A stretch of 64,000 nucleotides of DNA from Streptomyces sp. NBC_00464. GTDB taxonomy: Bacteria; Actinomycetota; Actinomycetes; Streptomycetales; Streptomycetaceae. The notes under the pieces were generated by a model. The model was not told where the DNA came from. It made no database searches and was given only the letters and a program-made list of their open reading frames with translations. The first letter of the stretch is position 1. Every line of letters begins with the position of its first letter. The stretch spans positions 5,704,001-5,768,000 of the forward strand of contig NZ_CP107899.1 in the NCBI RefSeq assembly GCF_036013915.1. The letters run 5' to 3'. Below are positions 9,697-17,077 of this stretch, piece after piece. A program made the translations under genes and the position numbers.

Positions 9697-11451
9697 TCAG
9701 CCGGACTCGCGCCACCGGTTCGTGATCGGCAACCGCCGGTCCTTGCCGAAGCCCTTGGGCGAGATCTTCGTGCCCGGCGGATACTGCCGCCGCTTGTACT
9801 CCGCCGTGTCCACCATCCGCAGCGTCTTCGCCACCAGCGCCGCATCGAACCCGGCCGCGACGATCGCGTCGAGACCCTGGTCCCGGTCCACGTACATCTC
9901 CAGGATCCGGTCCAGCACGTCGTAGTCGGGCAGCGAGTCCGTGTCGACCTGACCGGGACGCAGCTCAGCGCTGGGCGGCTTGGTGATGGACGCCTCCGGG
10001 ATCGGCGGCGTCTGCCCGCGCTCCTCGGCGGCCCGGTTGCGCCACTTCGCCAGCCGGAAGATCGCCGTCTTGTAGACGTCCTTGATCGGCCCGTACGCAC
10101 CGACGGAGTCGCCGTACAGCGTCGAGTAGCCGACCGCCAGCTCCGACTTGTTGCCCGGGGCCAGGACGATCTGGCCCTCCTGGTTGGAGACGGCCATCAG
10201 CATCGTGCCCCGCAGCCGCGACTGCAGGTTCTCCTCGGCGAGGCCGGTGAGCCCCAGCGAGCCCATGTACGCGTCGAACATCGGCTCGATCGGTACGGTC
10301 CGGAAGTTCAGCCCGGTACGCCGCGCCAGCTCGGCCGCGTCGCCCTTGGAGTGGTCCGAGGAGTACTTCGACGGCATCGAGATGCCGTACACGTGCTGCG
10401 CCCCCAGCGCGTCGCAGGCGATCGCCGCGACCAGCGCCGAGTCGATACCCCCGGAGAGGCCGATCAGCACACTGCTGAAGCCGTTCTTCGCCGCGTACGC
10501 CCGCAGGCCCACGACGAGCGCCGAGTACAGCTCCTCGTCGTCGTCGAGCCGGTCGGCATACCCTCCGGCCAGCTCCGCCTCGTACGCCGGCAGCGGCTCC
10601 TCGGAGAGGACCACGTGGTCGATCCGCAGCCCGTCGTTCACCACGCCCGACGGCGCCTCGGGGGAGGCGGCCGGCAGGTCGAGGTCCAGGATCACACTGC
10701 CCTCGGCGAACTGCGGGGCGCGGGCGATCACTTCGCCGTCCTTGTCGACGACGATCGAGTCGCCGTCGAAGACCAGCTCGTCCTGGCCGCCGATCATCGC
10801 GAGGTACGCGGTCGTGCAGCCGGCCTCCTGGGCCCGCTTGCGGACCAGTTCCAGCCGGGTGTCGTCCTTGTCCCGCTCGTACGGAGAGGCGTTGATCGAC
10901 AGCAGCAGCCCGGCCCCTGCGGCGCGTGCGGCCGGCACCCGGCCGCCGTCCTGCCAGAGGTCCTCGCAGATCGCGAGCGCCACATCGATGCCGTGCACCC
11001 GCACCACGGGCATCGAGTCGCCCGGCACGAAGTACCGGAACTCGTCGAACACCCCGTAGTTGGGCAGGTGGTGCTTGGCGAAGTTCAGCGCGATCTGCCC
11101 GCGGTGCAGGACCGCGGCGGCGTTCCGCGGCGATCCGGCGGGCTGGCCGTAGCGGGGCGCGGCGGACTCGGAACGGTCGAGGTAGCCGACGACGACCGGG
11201 AGCTCCCCGAAGCCCTCCGCGTCCAGACGGGCGGCGAGCGCACGCAGCGCGTTCCGCGACGCCTCGACGAAGGACGACCGCAGGGCCAGGTCCTCGACGG
11301 GGTAACCGGTCAGCACCATCTCGGGGAACGCCACCAGGTGGGCGCCCTGTTCGGCGGAGTGCCGGGTCCAGTGGAGGATCGACTCGGTGTTGCCGGCGAG
11401 GTCGCCGACGGTCGAGTCGATCTGATTCAGTGCGAGGCGTAGTTGAGGCAC
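9697..11451 (-). CDS. nadE: Glutamine-dependent NAD+ synthetase
   Basis: Last step of NAD synthesis: nicotinate adenine dinucleotide + Gln + ATP to NAD+. 584 residues in two domains. The N-terminal nitrilase-type glutaminase (about 1-270) carries the catalytic triad Glu44 (FPEMVLTGYP), Lys126 (NFAKHHLPNY) and Cys162 (AICEDLWQ). The C-terminal synthetase has the P-loop-like GLSGGIDSALVA and the GNKSELAVGYSTLYGD substrate loop. The C-terminus with PPGTKISPKGFGKDRRLPITN is typical of the glutamine-using form. Single gene on the minus strand, separated from the oxidase gene upstream by a hairpin. Confidence 0.97.
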   Translation of the reverse strand: MPQLRLALNQIDSTVGDLAGNTESILHWTRHSAEQGAHLVAFPEMVLTGYPVEDLALRSSFVEASRNALRALAARLDAEGFGELPVVVGYLDRSESAAPRYGQPAGSPRNAAAVLHRGQIALNFAKHHLPNYGVFDEFRYFVPGDSMPVVRVHGIDVALAICEDLWQDGGRVPAARAAGAGLLLSINASPYERDKDDTRLELVRKRAQEAGCTTAYLAMIGGQDELVFDGDSIVVDKDGEVIARAPQFAEGSVILDLDLPAASPEAPSGVVNDGLRIDHVVLSEEPLPAYEAELAGGYADRLDDDEELYSALVVGLRAYAAKNGFSSVLIGLSGGIDSALVAAIACDALGAQHVYGISMPSKYSSDHSKGDAAELARRTGLNFRTVPIEPMFDAYMGSLGLTGLAEENLQSRLRGTMLMAVSNQEGQIVLAPGNKSELAVGYSTLYGDSVGAYGPIKDVYKTAIFRLAKWRNRAAEERGQTPPIPEASITKPPSAELRPGQVDTDSLPDYDVLDRILEMYVDRDQGLDAIVAAGFDAALVAKTLRMVDTAEYKRRQYPPGTKISPKGFGKDRRLPITNRWRESG

Positions 11452-11484
11452 GCCGCCCAGTGTAATCGTCTGACTGACGCAATG

Positions 11485-11524
11485 TCCTGGCGGGCCGCGA
11501 GAAAGACGGCATGGCCCGCCAGGA
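11485..11524 (-). terminator. Hairpin between multicopper oxidase and nadE
   Basis: TCCTGGCGGGCC (11485-11496) and its exact complement (11513-11524), 12-bp stem with a 16-base loop. It starts 6 bp after the oxidase stop codon and should isolate nadE from the copper block. Confidence 0.75.
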
Positions 11525-11530
11525 ACCCGG

Positions 11531-13099
11531 TCAGCGCAGGTAGCCGAGGACCGTCATCATGCCCGCCTCGGCGTGGTACAGGTTGTGGCAGTGGAGCATC
11601 CACAGCCCCGGGTTGTCCGCGTCGAAGTCGACGGTCAGCGTCTGCCGGGGCAGCACGATCGCGGTGTCCTTGCGGGCCCCGGACGCACCGCCTGCCAGCG
11701 CGAAGGTGTGTCCGTGCAGATGGATCGGGTGCCACATCGCCGTCGGGTTGTGGAACTCCATCCGGACCCGCTCCCCGGCCTTCACCGGATGGCGCTGGTC
11801 GGCCGTGTACGGCTTTTTGTCGAAGGCCCAGTCGTACGCCTCCATGGAACCCGTCAGCCGCATCCGCACCGTCCGGTCGGGCTTGCGGGCGGACAGCGCC
11901 ACGGATGCGTCCGGGGACAGCCGGTCGGCCGTCACCAGCTCGCCGTCCAGCTCCTTCGGCCGTACGGACGCGGCGGGCGCCGCGCCGCCGCCGGTCCGCA
12001 GCAGCGCCATCGCCGAGGCCTTCTTGCCCTCGGCCAGCGCGGTCAGCGGGAACACCCCGTCGCCGGCGGTGACCAGCACGTCGTACCGCTCGCCCATGCC
12101 GATCAGCAGGGCGTCCGTCGTGGTGTGCCGGACCGGGAAGCCGTCGGTGTGCGTCACCGTCATCCGGTGGCCGCCGAGCGCGAGGCGGAAGGCGGTGTCG
12201 CCGCCCGCGTTGATGATCCGCAGCCGGATCCGGTCCCCGGGCTTGGCGGTGAAGGCGGACGGGTCCTCGGGTACCCGGCCGTTGACCAGGTAGTACGGAT
12301 AGTCCACGTCACCGGCGTCGCCGCCCAGCAGCTCACTGGTGGCGCCCATCAGCATCCGCGAGGGCCCGCCGCTCGCGGACGAGTCGGGCGCAGGCATCGC
12401 GTGCCCGCTGTGCCCGCTGCCCCCGGTGAGTTCCTGGAGCACCGCGTCGGGGGTGGAGCCGTCCACCCCGTCGACCCAGTCGTCCAGGACGACGACCCAC
12501 TCCTTGTCGTACGACAGGGGCTCCTTCGGGTCCTCCACGATCAGCGGGGCGTACAGCCCGCGGTCCAGCTGGACGCCCGAGTGCGGGTGCAGCCAGTACG
12601 TGCCGGGGTCCGGCACCGCGAACCGGTACGTGAAGTCCGTCGCCGCCCCGACGGCCCGCTGGGTCAGCCCGGGTACCCCGTCCATGTCGTTGCGCAGGGC
12701 GAGTCCGTGCCAGTGGAGCGAGGTGGGCTGCGGCAGATGGTTGGCGAGGGTGAGGGCGAGCGTGTCGCCCGCGGTGACCCGGATCTCCTGTCCGGGGAGC
12801 CGGTCCCCGTACGCCCATGAGCTGACGGTGTGTCCGCCGCCCAGGTCGAGCCGGGACGGGGTCGCGGTCAGGGCGGCCTTGCGCTCGGGGCCGGCGCCCC
12901 GCCGCTTCTCGGCCGCGGCGACCTCCGGCCCGTCGGGGGAGACGTACCCCTCCGGGACGGCGGTGCCGGAGGGTGCCGGATGGTTCATGGCGGAGTGGTC
13001 GGCGGTGCCGCCGCTGTCGGCGCAGGCGGTGAGAACTCCCGTACCGGCAAGGGCGAGCGAAGCGCCGAGCACGGCGCGTCGGGTGTGCTGAGCGGGCAT
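11531..13099 (-). CDS. Tat-exported multicopper oxidase lipoprotein (CueO/laccase type)
   Basis: 522 residues. The N-terminus has a twin-arginine signal (HTRRAVLGASLALAGTG) ending in the lipobox LTAC, so the mature enzyme should be a folded lipoprotein on the outer membrane face. Three cupredoxin domains carry all four copper-binding motifs: LHWHGLAL (about 125), YWLHPHSG (about 165), HPIHLHGHTFAL (about 455) and the type-1/type-2/3 motif HCHNLYHAEAGMM (about 502). Oxidation of Cu(I) or phenols with O2 is expected. The ATG at 13099 directly precedes the signal peptide, with GAGGTG upstream. DUF6153 lies 61 bp upstream on the same strand, as in other actinobacterial copper loci. Confidence 0.93.
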   Translation of the reverse strand: MPAQHTRRAVLGASLALAGTGVLTACADSGGTADHSAMNHPAPSGTAVPEGYVSPDGPEVAAAEKRRGAGPERKAALTATPSRLDLGGGHTVSSWAYGDRLPGQEIRVTAGDTLALTLANHLPQPTSLHWHGLALRNDMDGVPGLTQRAVGAATDFTYRFAVPDPGTYWLHPHSGVQLDRGLYAPLIVEDPKEPLSYDKEWVVVLDDWVDGVDGSTPDAVLQELTGGSGHSGHAMPAPDSSASGGPSRMLMGATSELLGGDAGDVDYPYYLVNGRVPEDPSAFTAKPGDRIRLRIINAGGDTAFRLALGGHRMTVTHTDGFPVRHTTTDALLIGMGERYDVLVTAGDGVFPLTALAEGKKASAMALLRTGGGAAPAASVRPKELDGELVTADRLSPDASVALSARKPDRTVRMRLTGSMEAYDWAFDKKPYTADQRHPVKAGERVRMEFHNPTAMWHPIHLHGHTFALAGGASGARKDTAIVLPRQTLTVDFDADNPGLWMLHCHNLYHAEAGMMTVLGYLR

Positions 13100-13160
13100 G
13101 ACTGAGTGCACCTCAAGGATGTTGTCGGTGTGCGTGAGGACGGACGGGGGCGCGGGGCGC

Positions 13161-13595
13161 CTATATCCGAAGCACCGACAGTCCGGTGAGGACGGCCTTG
13201 CGCGGCCGGGGCGGGGGAGGTGGAGGCGGCCGGGACAGCAGCGGCGACCAGGGCGGAGCCGACCCCGGCCGAAGGCCGGCGTACCGTCGCACCACCAGCA
13301 ACAGGGCGACCAGGGCGAGGCCCCAGGTCCCCAGCACGGCCAGGCAGACGGCCATCGGGTCCATGCCGGGCATCGGCGCCGGGGGATCGTGCCGGGCGGC
13401 CGCGGGCAGGGGCTGCGTGGCGGGGGCCTGGCGCCCGGCGGCATCGGCCATGACATGCGGGTGGGAGGCGTGCGTGGCGAGCCCCGGGCCGCCGTGCTCC
13501 GCCGGGTGTCCGACGGTGTGCATGGTGAAGATCCCGAAGAGCAGCGTGGCGAACAGCAGCAGCTGCCCGCACGTCGATCCCCTCGTTCCGGCCAT
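13161..13595 (-). CDS. DUF6153-like small membrane protein
   Basis: About 144 residues. An N-terminal hydrophobic helix (QLLLFATLLFGIFTMHTVGH) is followed by a His/Met/Pro-rich outside segment (HASHPHVMAD, PMPGMDPMAV), a second helix (VCLAVLGTWGLALVALLLVV) and a basic, polyproline cytoplasmic tail. This is the layout of DUF6153 proteins that accompany copper-handling genes; the His and Met residues between the helices could bind copper (inference). Start: ATG 13595 with AGGGTGG five bases upstream; a GTG at 13604 is also possible. Probably cotranscribed with the multicopper oxidase. Confidence 0.75.
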   Translation of the reverse strand: MAGTRGSTCGQLLLFATLLFGIFTMHTVGHPAEHGGPGLATHASHPHVMADAAGRQAPATQPLPAAARHDPPAPMPGMDPMAVCLAVLGTWGLALVALLLVVRRYAGLRPGSAPPWSPLLSRPPPPPPPRPRKAVLTGLSVLRI

Positions 13596-13630
13596 GCCGG
13601 CCACCCTACCCCCACCGGGTATATGACGGC

Positions 13631-13677
13631 GTCGGCCCGGCGCCGCCCGCGCGGCGCGGGGGCGGCGCCGGGCCGAC
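13631..13677 (-). terminator. Strong 17-bp hairpin
   Basis: GTCGGCCCGGCGCCGCC (13631-13647) and its exact complement (13661-13677) with a 13-base GC-rich loop. It lies just after the 3' end of the CBS-protein remnant and before the DUF6153 gene, so it probably was that gene's terminator. Confidence 0.8.
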
Positions 13678-13691
13678 CGGCCGTACGGGGT

Positions 13692-13793
13692 TCAGTTGCG
13701 GGAGTAGACCTTCTCCGCCCAGCCGGCGATCTGGTCGTCGGAGAGGTGCTGGGCCAGATCGGCCTCGCTGATCATGCCGATCAGCTTCTTGTT
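13692..13793 (-). pseudogene. 3' remnant of a CBS-domain protein gene
   Basis: The minus strand reads NKKLIGMISEADLAQHLSDD followed by QIAGWAEKVYSRN and a stop, which is the usual C-terminal end of Streptomyces CBS-domain proteins (second CBS motif LIGMISEADLA). An in-frame TAG lies directly upstream (13794-13796), and the sequence before it has no CBS character, so only about 34 codons survive. The terminator behind it is intact. I read it as a deletion relic within the copper block rather than an active gene. Confidence 0.7.
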
Positions 13794-13889
13794 CTACCCC
13801 GAGCGAACCCATCGTCATGGGCACGTCCGGGGCACGCGACCGCTATCACCCATTCGGGTGTAAGGCGCGGGGGCCCTTGCGGGACGGCG

Positions 13890-14621
13890 TCAGGACGCCT
13901 TCCCGGGCCGGGGCGCGGCTCCCCGTTCCGCCAGCATTCCGGCCATGGCCTCCAGCTCGGACTGCTGGCCCTCGACCATGCCCCGCGCCAGTCGCTTCTC
14001 CGCCTTCACGGTGCACAGGTCCGCACATCCGCGGGCCATGTCGATGCCGCCCTTGTGGTGGTCGGTCATCAGCTGGAGGTACAGGACCTCGGCCTGCCTG
14101 CCACTGGCCCTGCGGAGCTGCCCGAGCTCGGTACGGGTCGCCATGCCGGGCATCAGGGACCCGTCGTGGGCCTCGTAACCACCGTCCATGCCGGGCATCC
14201 CCGACATCCCGGCCATGTCGTGGCCCGCGTGTTGTCCGGCGGCCATCCAGGCCATCGGCTCCTGCCCGACGGCGGCCTTCGGCAGCTCCCACAGATCCAG
14301 CCAGCCGAGCAGCATGCCCCGCTGATTGGCCTGCGTGTTGGCGATGTCGTACGCGAAACGGCGCACGTCCTCGTCCTGGGTGCGGTCGCGCACGATGAAG
14401 GACATCTCCACCGCCTGCTGGTGGTGGACGGCCATGTCGCGGGCGAACCCGGCGTCCGCGGAATCGGCTGCCGGGGTCTGCGCGGCGGGAGTGGCCGCGT
14501 GGTGGTCCGCCCCGTCGTCCCGCGCGGAGGCGACCGTCGCCGCCCCCGCGAACAGCAGCGCGAGCGCGACGGCGGAACCCGCCGCCCACCGGATGCGCCG
14601 GGTGCGCTCCGTCACCGTCAC
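13890..14621 (-). CDS. DUF305 (ferritin-like) exported His/Met-rich protein
   Basis: 243 residues with an N-terminal membrane/signal helix (AAGSAVALALLFAGAATVAS). Two DUF305 repeats carry the paired metal-type motifs: FARDMAVHHQQAVEMS and YLQLMTDHHKGGIDMA. Between them is a Met/His-rich stretch (HDMAGMSGMPGMDGG). These residues suggest metal, probably copper, binding in the cell envelope. The GTG start at 14621 overlaps the DUF3105 stop in GTGA, so the genes are translationally coupled; an upstream in-frame start at 14645 would overlap DUF3105 further and has no ribosome site. Confidence 0.88.
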   Translation of the reverse strand: MTVTERTRRIRWAAGSAVALALLFAGAATVASARDDGADHHAATPAAQTPAADSADAGFARDMAVHHQQAVEMSFIVRDRTQDEDVRRFAYDIANTQANQRGMLLGWLDLWELPKAAVGQEPMAWMAAGQHAGHDMAGMSGMPGMDGGYEAHDGSLMPGMATRTELGQLRRASGRQAEVLYLQLMTDHHKGGIDMARGCADLCTVKAEKRLARGMVEGQQSELEAMAGMLAERGAAPRPGKAS

Positions 14622-15295
14622 GGAGCCGCCCGTCCGCCGGTGCACGCCGCGCCCGGCTCGGGCGTCTGCGGGCCCTGCACGTACTTGGCGAAGAACTGCG
14701 CCACCCGGCCGTCATCGGCACTGTCCACCGTGACCTGCTTGCCCCAGGCACTCAGCATGATGGCGCCGGCCTGGTCCTTGTACGGGCTCATCAGCGAGTA
14801 CGGGGTCGTGGAGACCCGCTCGGCGAGCTTGTCCACGTCGGCGGCCGAGGCCTTGTCCGTGTACGTCACCCACACCGAACCGTGCTCCAGCGCGTGCACG
14901 GCGTTCATGTCGGGAATCGCCTTCTTGTATACGTCGCCGTCGCAGTTCATCCAGACGGGGCTGTGGTCACCGCCGACCGGCGGCTTCATCGGGTACGAGA
15001 CGGTCTCGGTGACGTGGTTGCGGGTCAGCTTCTTCGCGTCCCACGTCTTCTCGTCCTTGATCGGCCCTTCGGCCAGTTTCTTCTTCTCCGCCTCGGACAG
15101 CTCGGCGCTCTTGGCGTCCGAGGCCTTCTGGTCGGCCGAGGCCTCGGACTTGTCGAGCAGGGTGTACGTACCGAAGGTGACGAGACCTGCGACAACGACG
15201 GCGCTGAGGCTTATGACCAGCACGCGGGTGCGGCGGTCTCGCGCGCGGTCGGCCTTGCGCATCTGCTCTATGCGGGTCCTGCGGTCGAAGCTCAT
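14618..15295 (-). CDS. DUF3105 membrane-anchored protein
   Basis: 225 residues: basic cytoplasmic N-terminus, one transmembrane helix (VLVISLSAVVVAGLVTFGTY, about 25-45), a charged linker and an extracytoplasmic DUF3105 domain with its usual hallmarks (YPMKPPVGGDHSPVWMNCD, NAVHALEHGSVWVTY, SPYKDQ, LSAWGKQ). The exact function is unknown; the conserved His/Met/Cys residues and constant pairing with DUF305 suggest a metal-related envelope role. Start ATG 15295 has AAGGA upstream. It is first in a two-gene operon with DUF305 and divergent from glnA2. Confidence 0.88.
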   Translation of the reverse strand: MSFDRRTRIEQMRKADRARDRRTRVLVISLSAVVVAGLVTFGTYTLLDKSEASADQKASDAKSAELSEAEKKKLAEGPIKDEKTWDAKKLTRNHVTETVSYPMKPPVGGDHSPVWMNCDGDVYKKAIPDMNAVHALEHGSVWVTYTDKASAADVDKLAERVSTTPYSLMSPYKDQAGAIMLSAWGKQVTVDSADDGRVAQFFAKYVQGPQTPEPGAACTGGRAAP

Positions 15296-15538
15296 GTCGT
15301 AGGTCCTTCTGCGAAGGGGCGATGAGATGACGGGAACGGGTCGGGAACCGGTGTGCGCAGGGCAGTTGCGAGGCCGCCGCACCCCATACACACCGTGGCC
15401 GACGATCGTAGTGGGTGGCCGCGTGCTCCATCTCACGTCGGGTGCGTAATCTGGGTGAAATCCGGGGTCGTGATACTGGACTTTCCCCCTTACCCCGGGC
15501 GGTGGTGCACGGACCGTCTGAACTGCAAGGATGTGGCT

Positions 15539-16900
15539 ATGGACAAGCAGCAGGAATTCGTCCTCAGGACACTTGAGGAACGCGACATCCGGTTCGTACG
15601 GCTGTGGTTCACCGACGTGCTCGGTTACCTCAAGTCAGTGGCCGTGGCCCCTGCTGAGCTGGAGCAGGCGTTCGACGAGGGGATCGGCTTCGACGGCTCG
15701 GCCATCGAGGGCTTCGCCCGGGTGTACGAGTCGGACATGATCGCCAAGCCTGACCCGGGCACGTTCCAGATCCTGCCCTGGCGCGCGGAGGCTCCCGGTA
15801 CGGCCCGGATGTTCTGCGACATCCTGATGCCGGACGGCTCGCCCTCCTTCGCCGACCCGCGCTACGTACTCAAGCGCATCCTGGCCAAGACCTCCGACCT
15901 GGGTTTCACCTTCTACACCCACCCGGAGATCGAGTTCTTCCTGCTGAAGAACAAGCCGGTCGACGGCACCCGCCCCACCCCGGCGGACAGCTCCGGCTAC
16001 TTCGACCACACCCCGCAGAACGTCGGCATGGACTTCCGCCGCCAGGCGATCACCATGCTCGAATCGATGGGCATCTCGGTCGAGTTCAGCCACCACGAGG
16101 GCGCCCCCGGCCAGCAGGAGATCGACCTGCGGTACGCGGACGCGCTCTCCACCGCCGACAACATCATGACCTTCCGCCTGGTCATGAAGCAGGTCGCACT
16201 GGAGCAGGGCGTGCAGGCGACCTTCATGCCGAAGCCGTTCTCGGAGTACCCCGGCTCCGGCATGCACACCCACCTCTCCCTCTTCGAGGGCGACCGCAAC
16301 GCGTTCTACGAGTCCGGCGCCGAGTACCAGCTCTCCAAGGTCGGCCGCTCCTTCATCGCGGGCCTGCTCAAGCACGCCGCGGAGATCTCCGCCGTCACCA
16401 ACCAGTGGGTCAACTCCTACAAGCGCATCTGGGGCGGCTCCTCCCGCGCCGCCGGCGCCGGCGGCGAGGCCCCCTCGTACATCTGCTGGGGTCACAACAA
16501 CCGCTCTGCGCTGATCCGCGTCCCGATGTACAAGCCCGGCAAGACCGGCTCGGCCCGCGTCGAGGTCCGCTCCATCGACTCCGGAGCCAACCCCTACCTG
16601 ACGTACGCGGTGCTCCTGGCCGCGGGCCTCAAGGGCATCGAGGAGGGCTACGAACTCCCGGCCGGCGCCGACGACGACGTCTGGGCCCTGTCCGACGCCG
16701 AGCGCCGCGCGATGGGCATCGAGCCGCTGCCGCAGAACCTGGGCGAGGCGATCGCGCTGATGGAGAAGAGCGAGCTGGTCGCCGAGACGCTCGGCGAGCA
16801 CGTCTTCGACTTCTTCCTGCGCAACAAGAAGCAGGAGTGGGAGGAGTACCGCAGCGAGGTCACGGCCTTCGAGCTGAAGGCGCTCCTGCCGGTGCTGTAG
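15539..16900 (+). CDS. glnA2: Glutamine synthetase-like gamma-glutamylpolyamine ligase GlnA2
   Basis: 453 residues, GS type I fold. It has the FDGSAIEGFARVYESDM latch, the Asp-50-like loop, EIEFFLL, PGQQEIDL, the ATP site (KPFSEYPGSGMHTHLSLF) and NNRSALIRVP. Length and the proximity to glnE match S. coelicolor GlnA2 (SCO2241), reported as a gamma-glutamylpolyamine synthetase rather than a glutamine maker. The adenylylation tyrosine of GSI-beta (NLYDLP) aligns with Trp382 in DDDVWALSD, and the loop is otherwise changed, so GlnE should not modify it. Start ATG 15539 with AAGGA eight bases upstream; no other start is needed. Confidence 0.9.
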   Translation: MDKQQEFVLRTLEERDIRFVRLWFTDVLGYLKSVAVAPAELEQAFDEGIGFDGSAIEGFARVYESDMIAKPDPGTFQILPWRAEAPGTARMFCDILMPDGSPSFADPRYVLKRILAKTSDLGFTFYTHPEIEFFLLKNKPVDGTRPTPADSSGYFDHTPQNVGMDFRRQAITMLESMGISVEFSHHEGAPGQQEIDLRYADALSTADNIMTFRLVMKQVALEQGVQATFMPKPFSEYPGSGMHTHLSLFEGDRNAFYESGAEYQLSKVGRSFIAGLLKHAAEISAVTNQWVNSYKRIWGGSSRAAGAGGEAPSYICWGHNNRSALIRVPMYKPGKTGSARVEVRSIDSGANPYLTYAVLLAAGLKGIEEGYELPAGADDDVWALSDAERRAMGIEPLPQNLGEAIALMEKSELVAETLGEHVFDFFLRNKKQEWEEYRSEVTAFELKALLPVL

Positions 16901-16933
16901 GCGCAGGCGGCGCCTGTGCGCCGGCGTGAACTA

Positions 16934-16970
16934 CTTCGGGCCCGACGGCTTCGCACCGTCGGGCCCGAAG
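16934..16970 (+). terminator. glnA2 terminator
   Basis: CTTCGGGCCCGACGG and its exact complement form a 15-bp stem around a 7-base loop, 34 bp after the glnA2 stop. Confidence 0.85.
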
Positions 16971-17053
16971 CCGTATCGAGCGGGCCGGTCCGGCCGAAGA
17001 GGATGACGGCCGGAAGGTGCTGCAGGCGGGTGCGATCCGCAGCTGCACCACTA

Positions 17054-17068
17054 CTGACTATTCGTCAG
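17054..17068. promoter_or_regulatory. Short palindrome CTGAC-TATTC-GTCAG before the oxidoreductase gene
   Basis: Five-base arms around TATTC, ten bases before the first plausible start codon at 17078. The TGAC-N5-GTCA form suits a TetR-type operator. The nearest TetR genes are at 21749 and 5907, so the partner is unknown. Confidence 0.4.
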
Positions 17069-17077
17069 ATCTCTGCG

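Noticed and set aside
13606..13824. A 72-codon minus-strand frame beginning MPMTMGSLGVEQEADRH
   Set aside because: It runs in another frame through the CBS remnant and through the 17-bp terminator hairpin. The CBS reading of the overlapping frame explains the sequence better.
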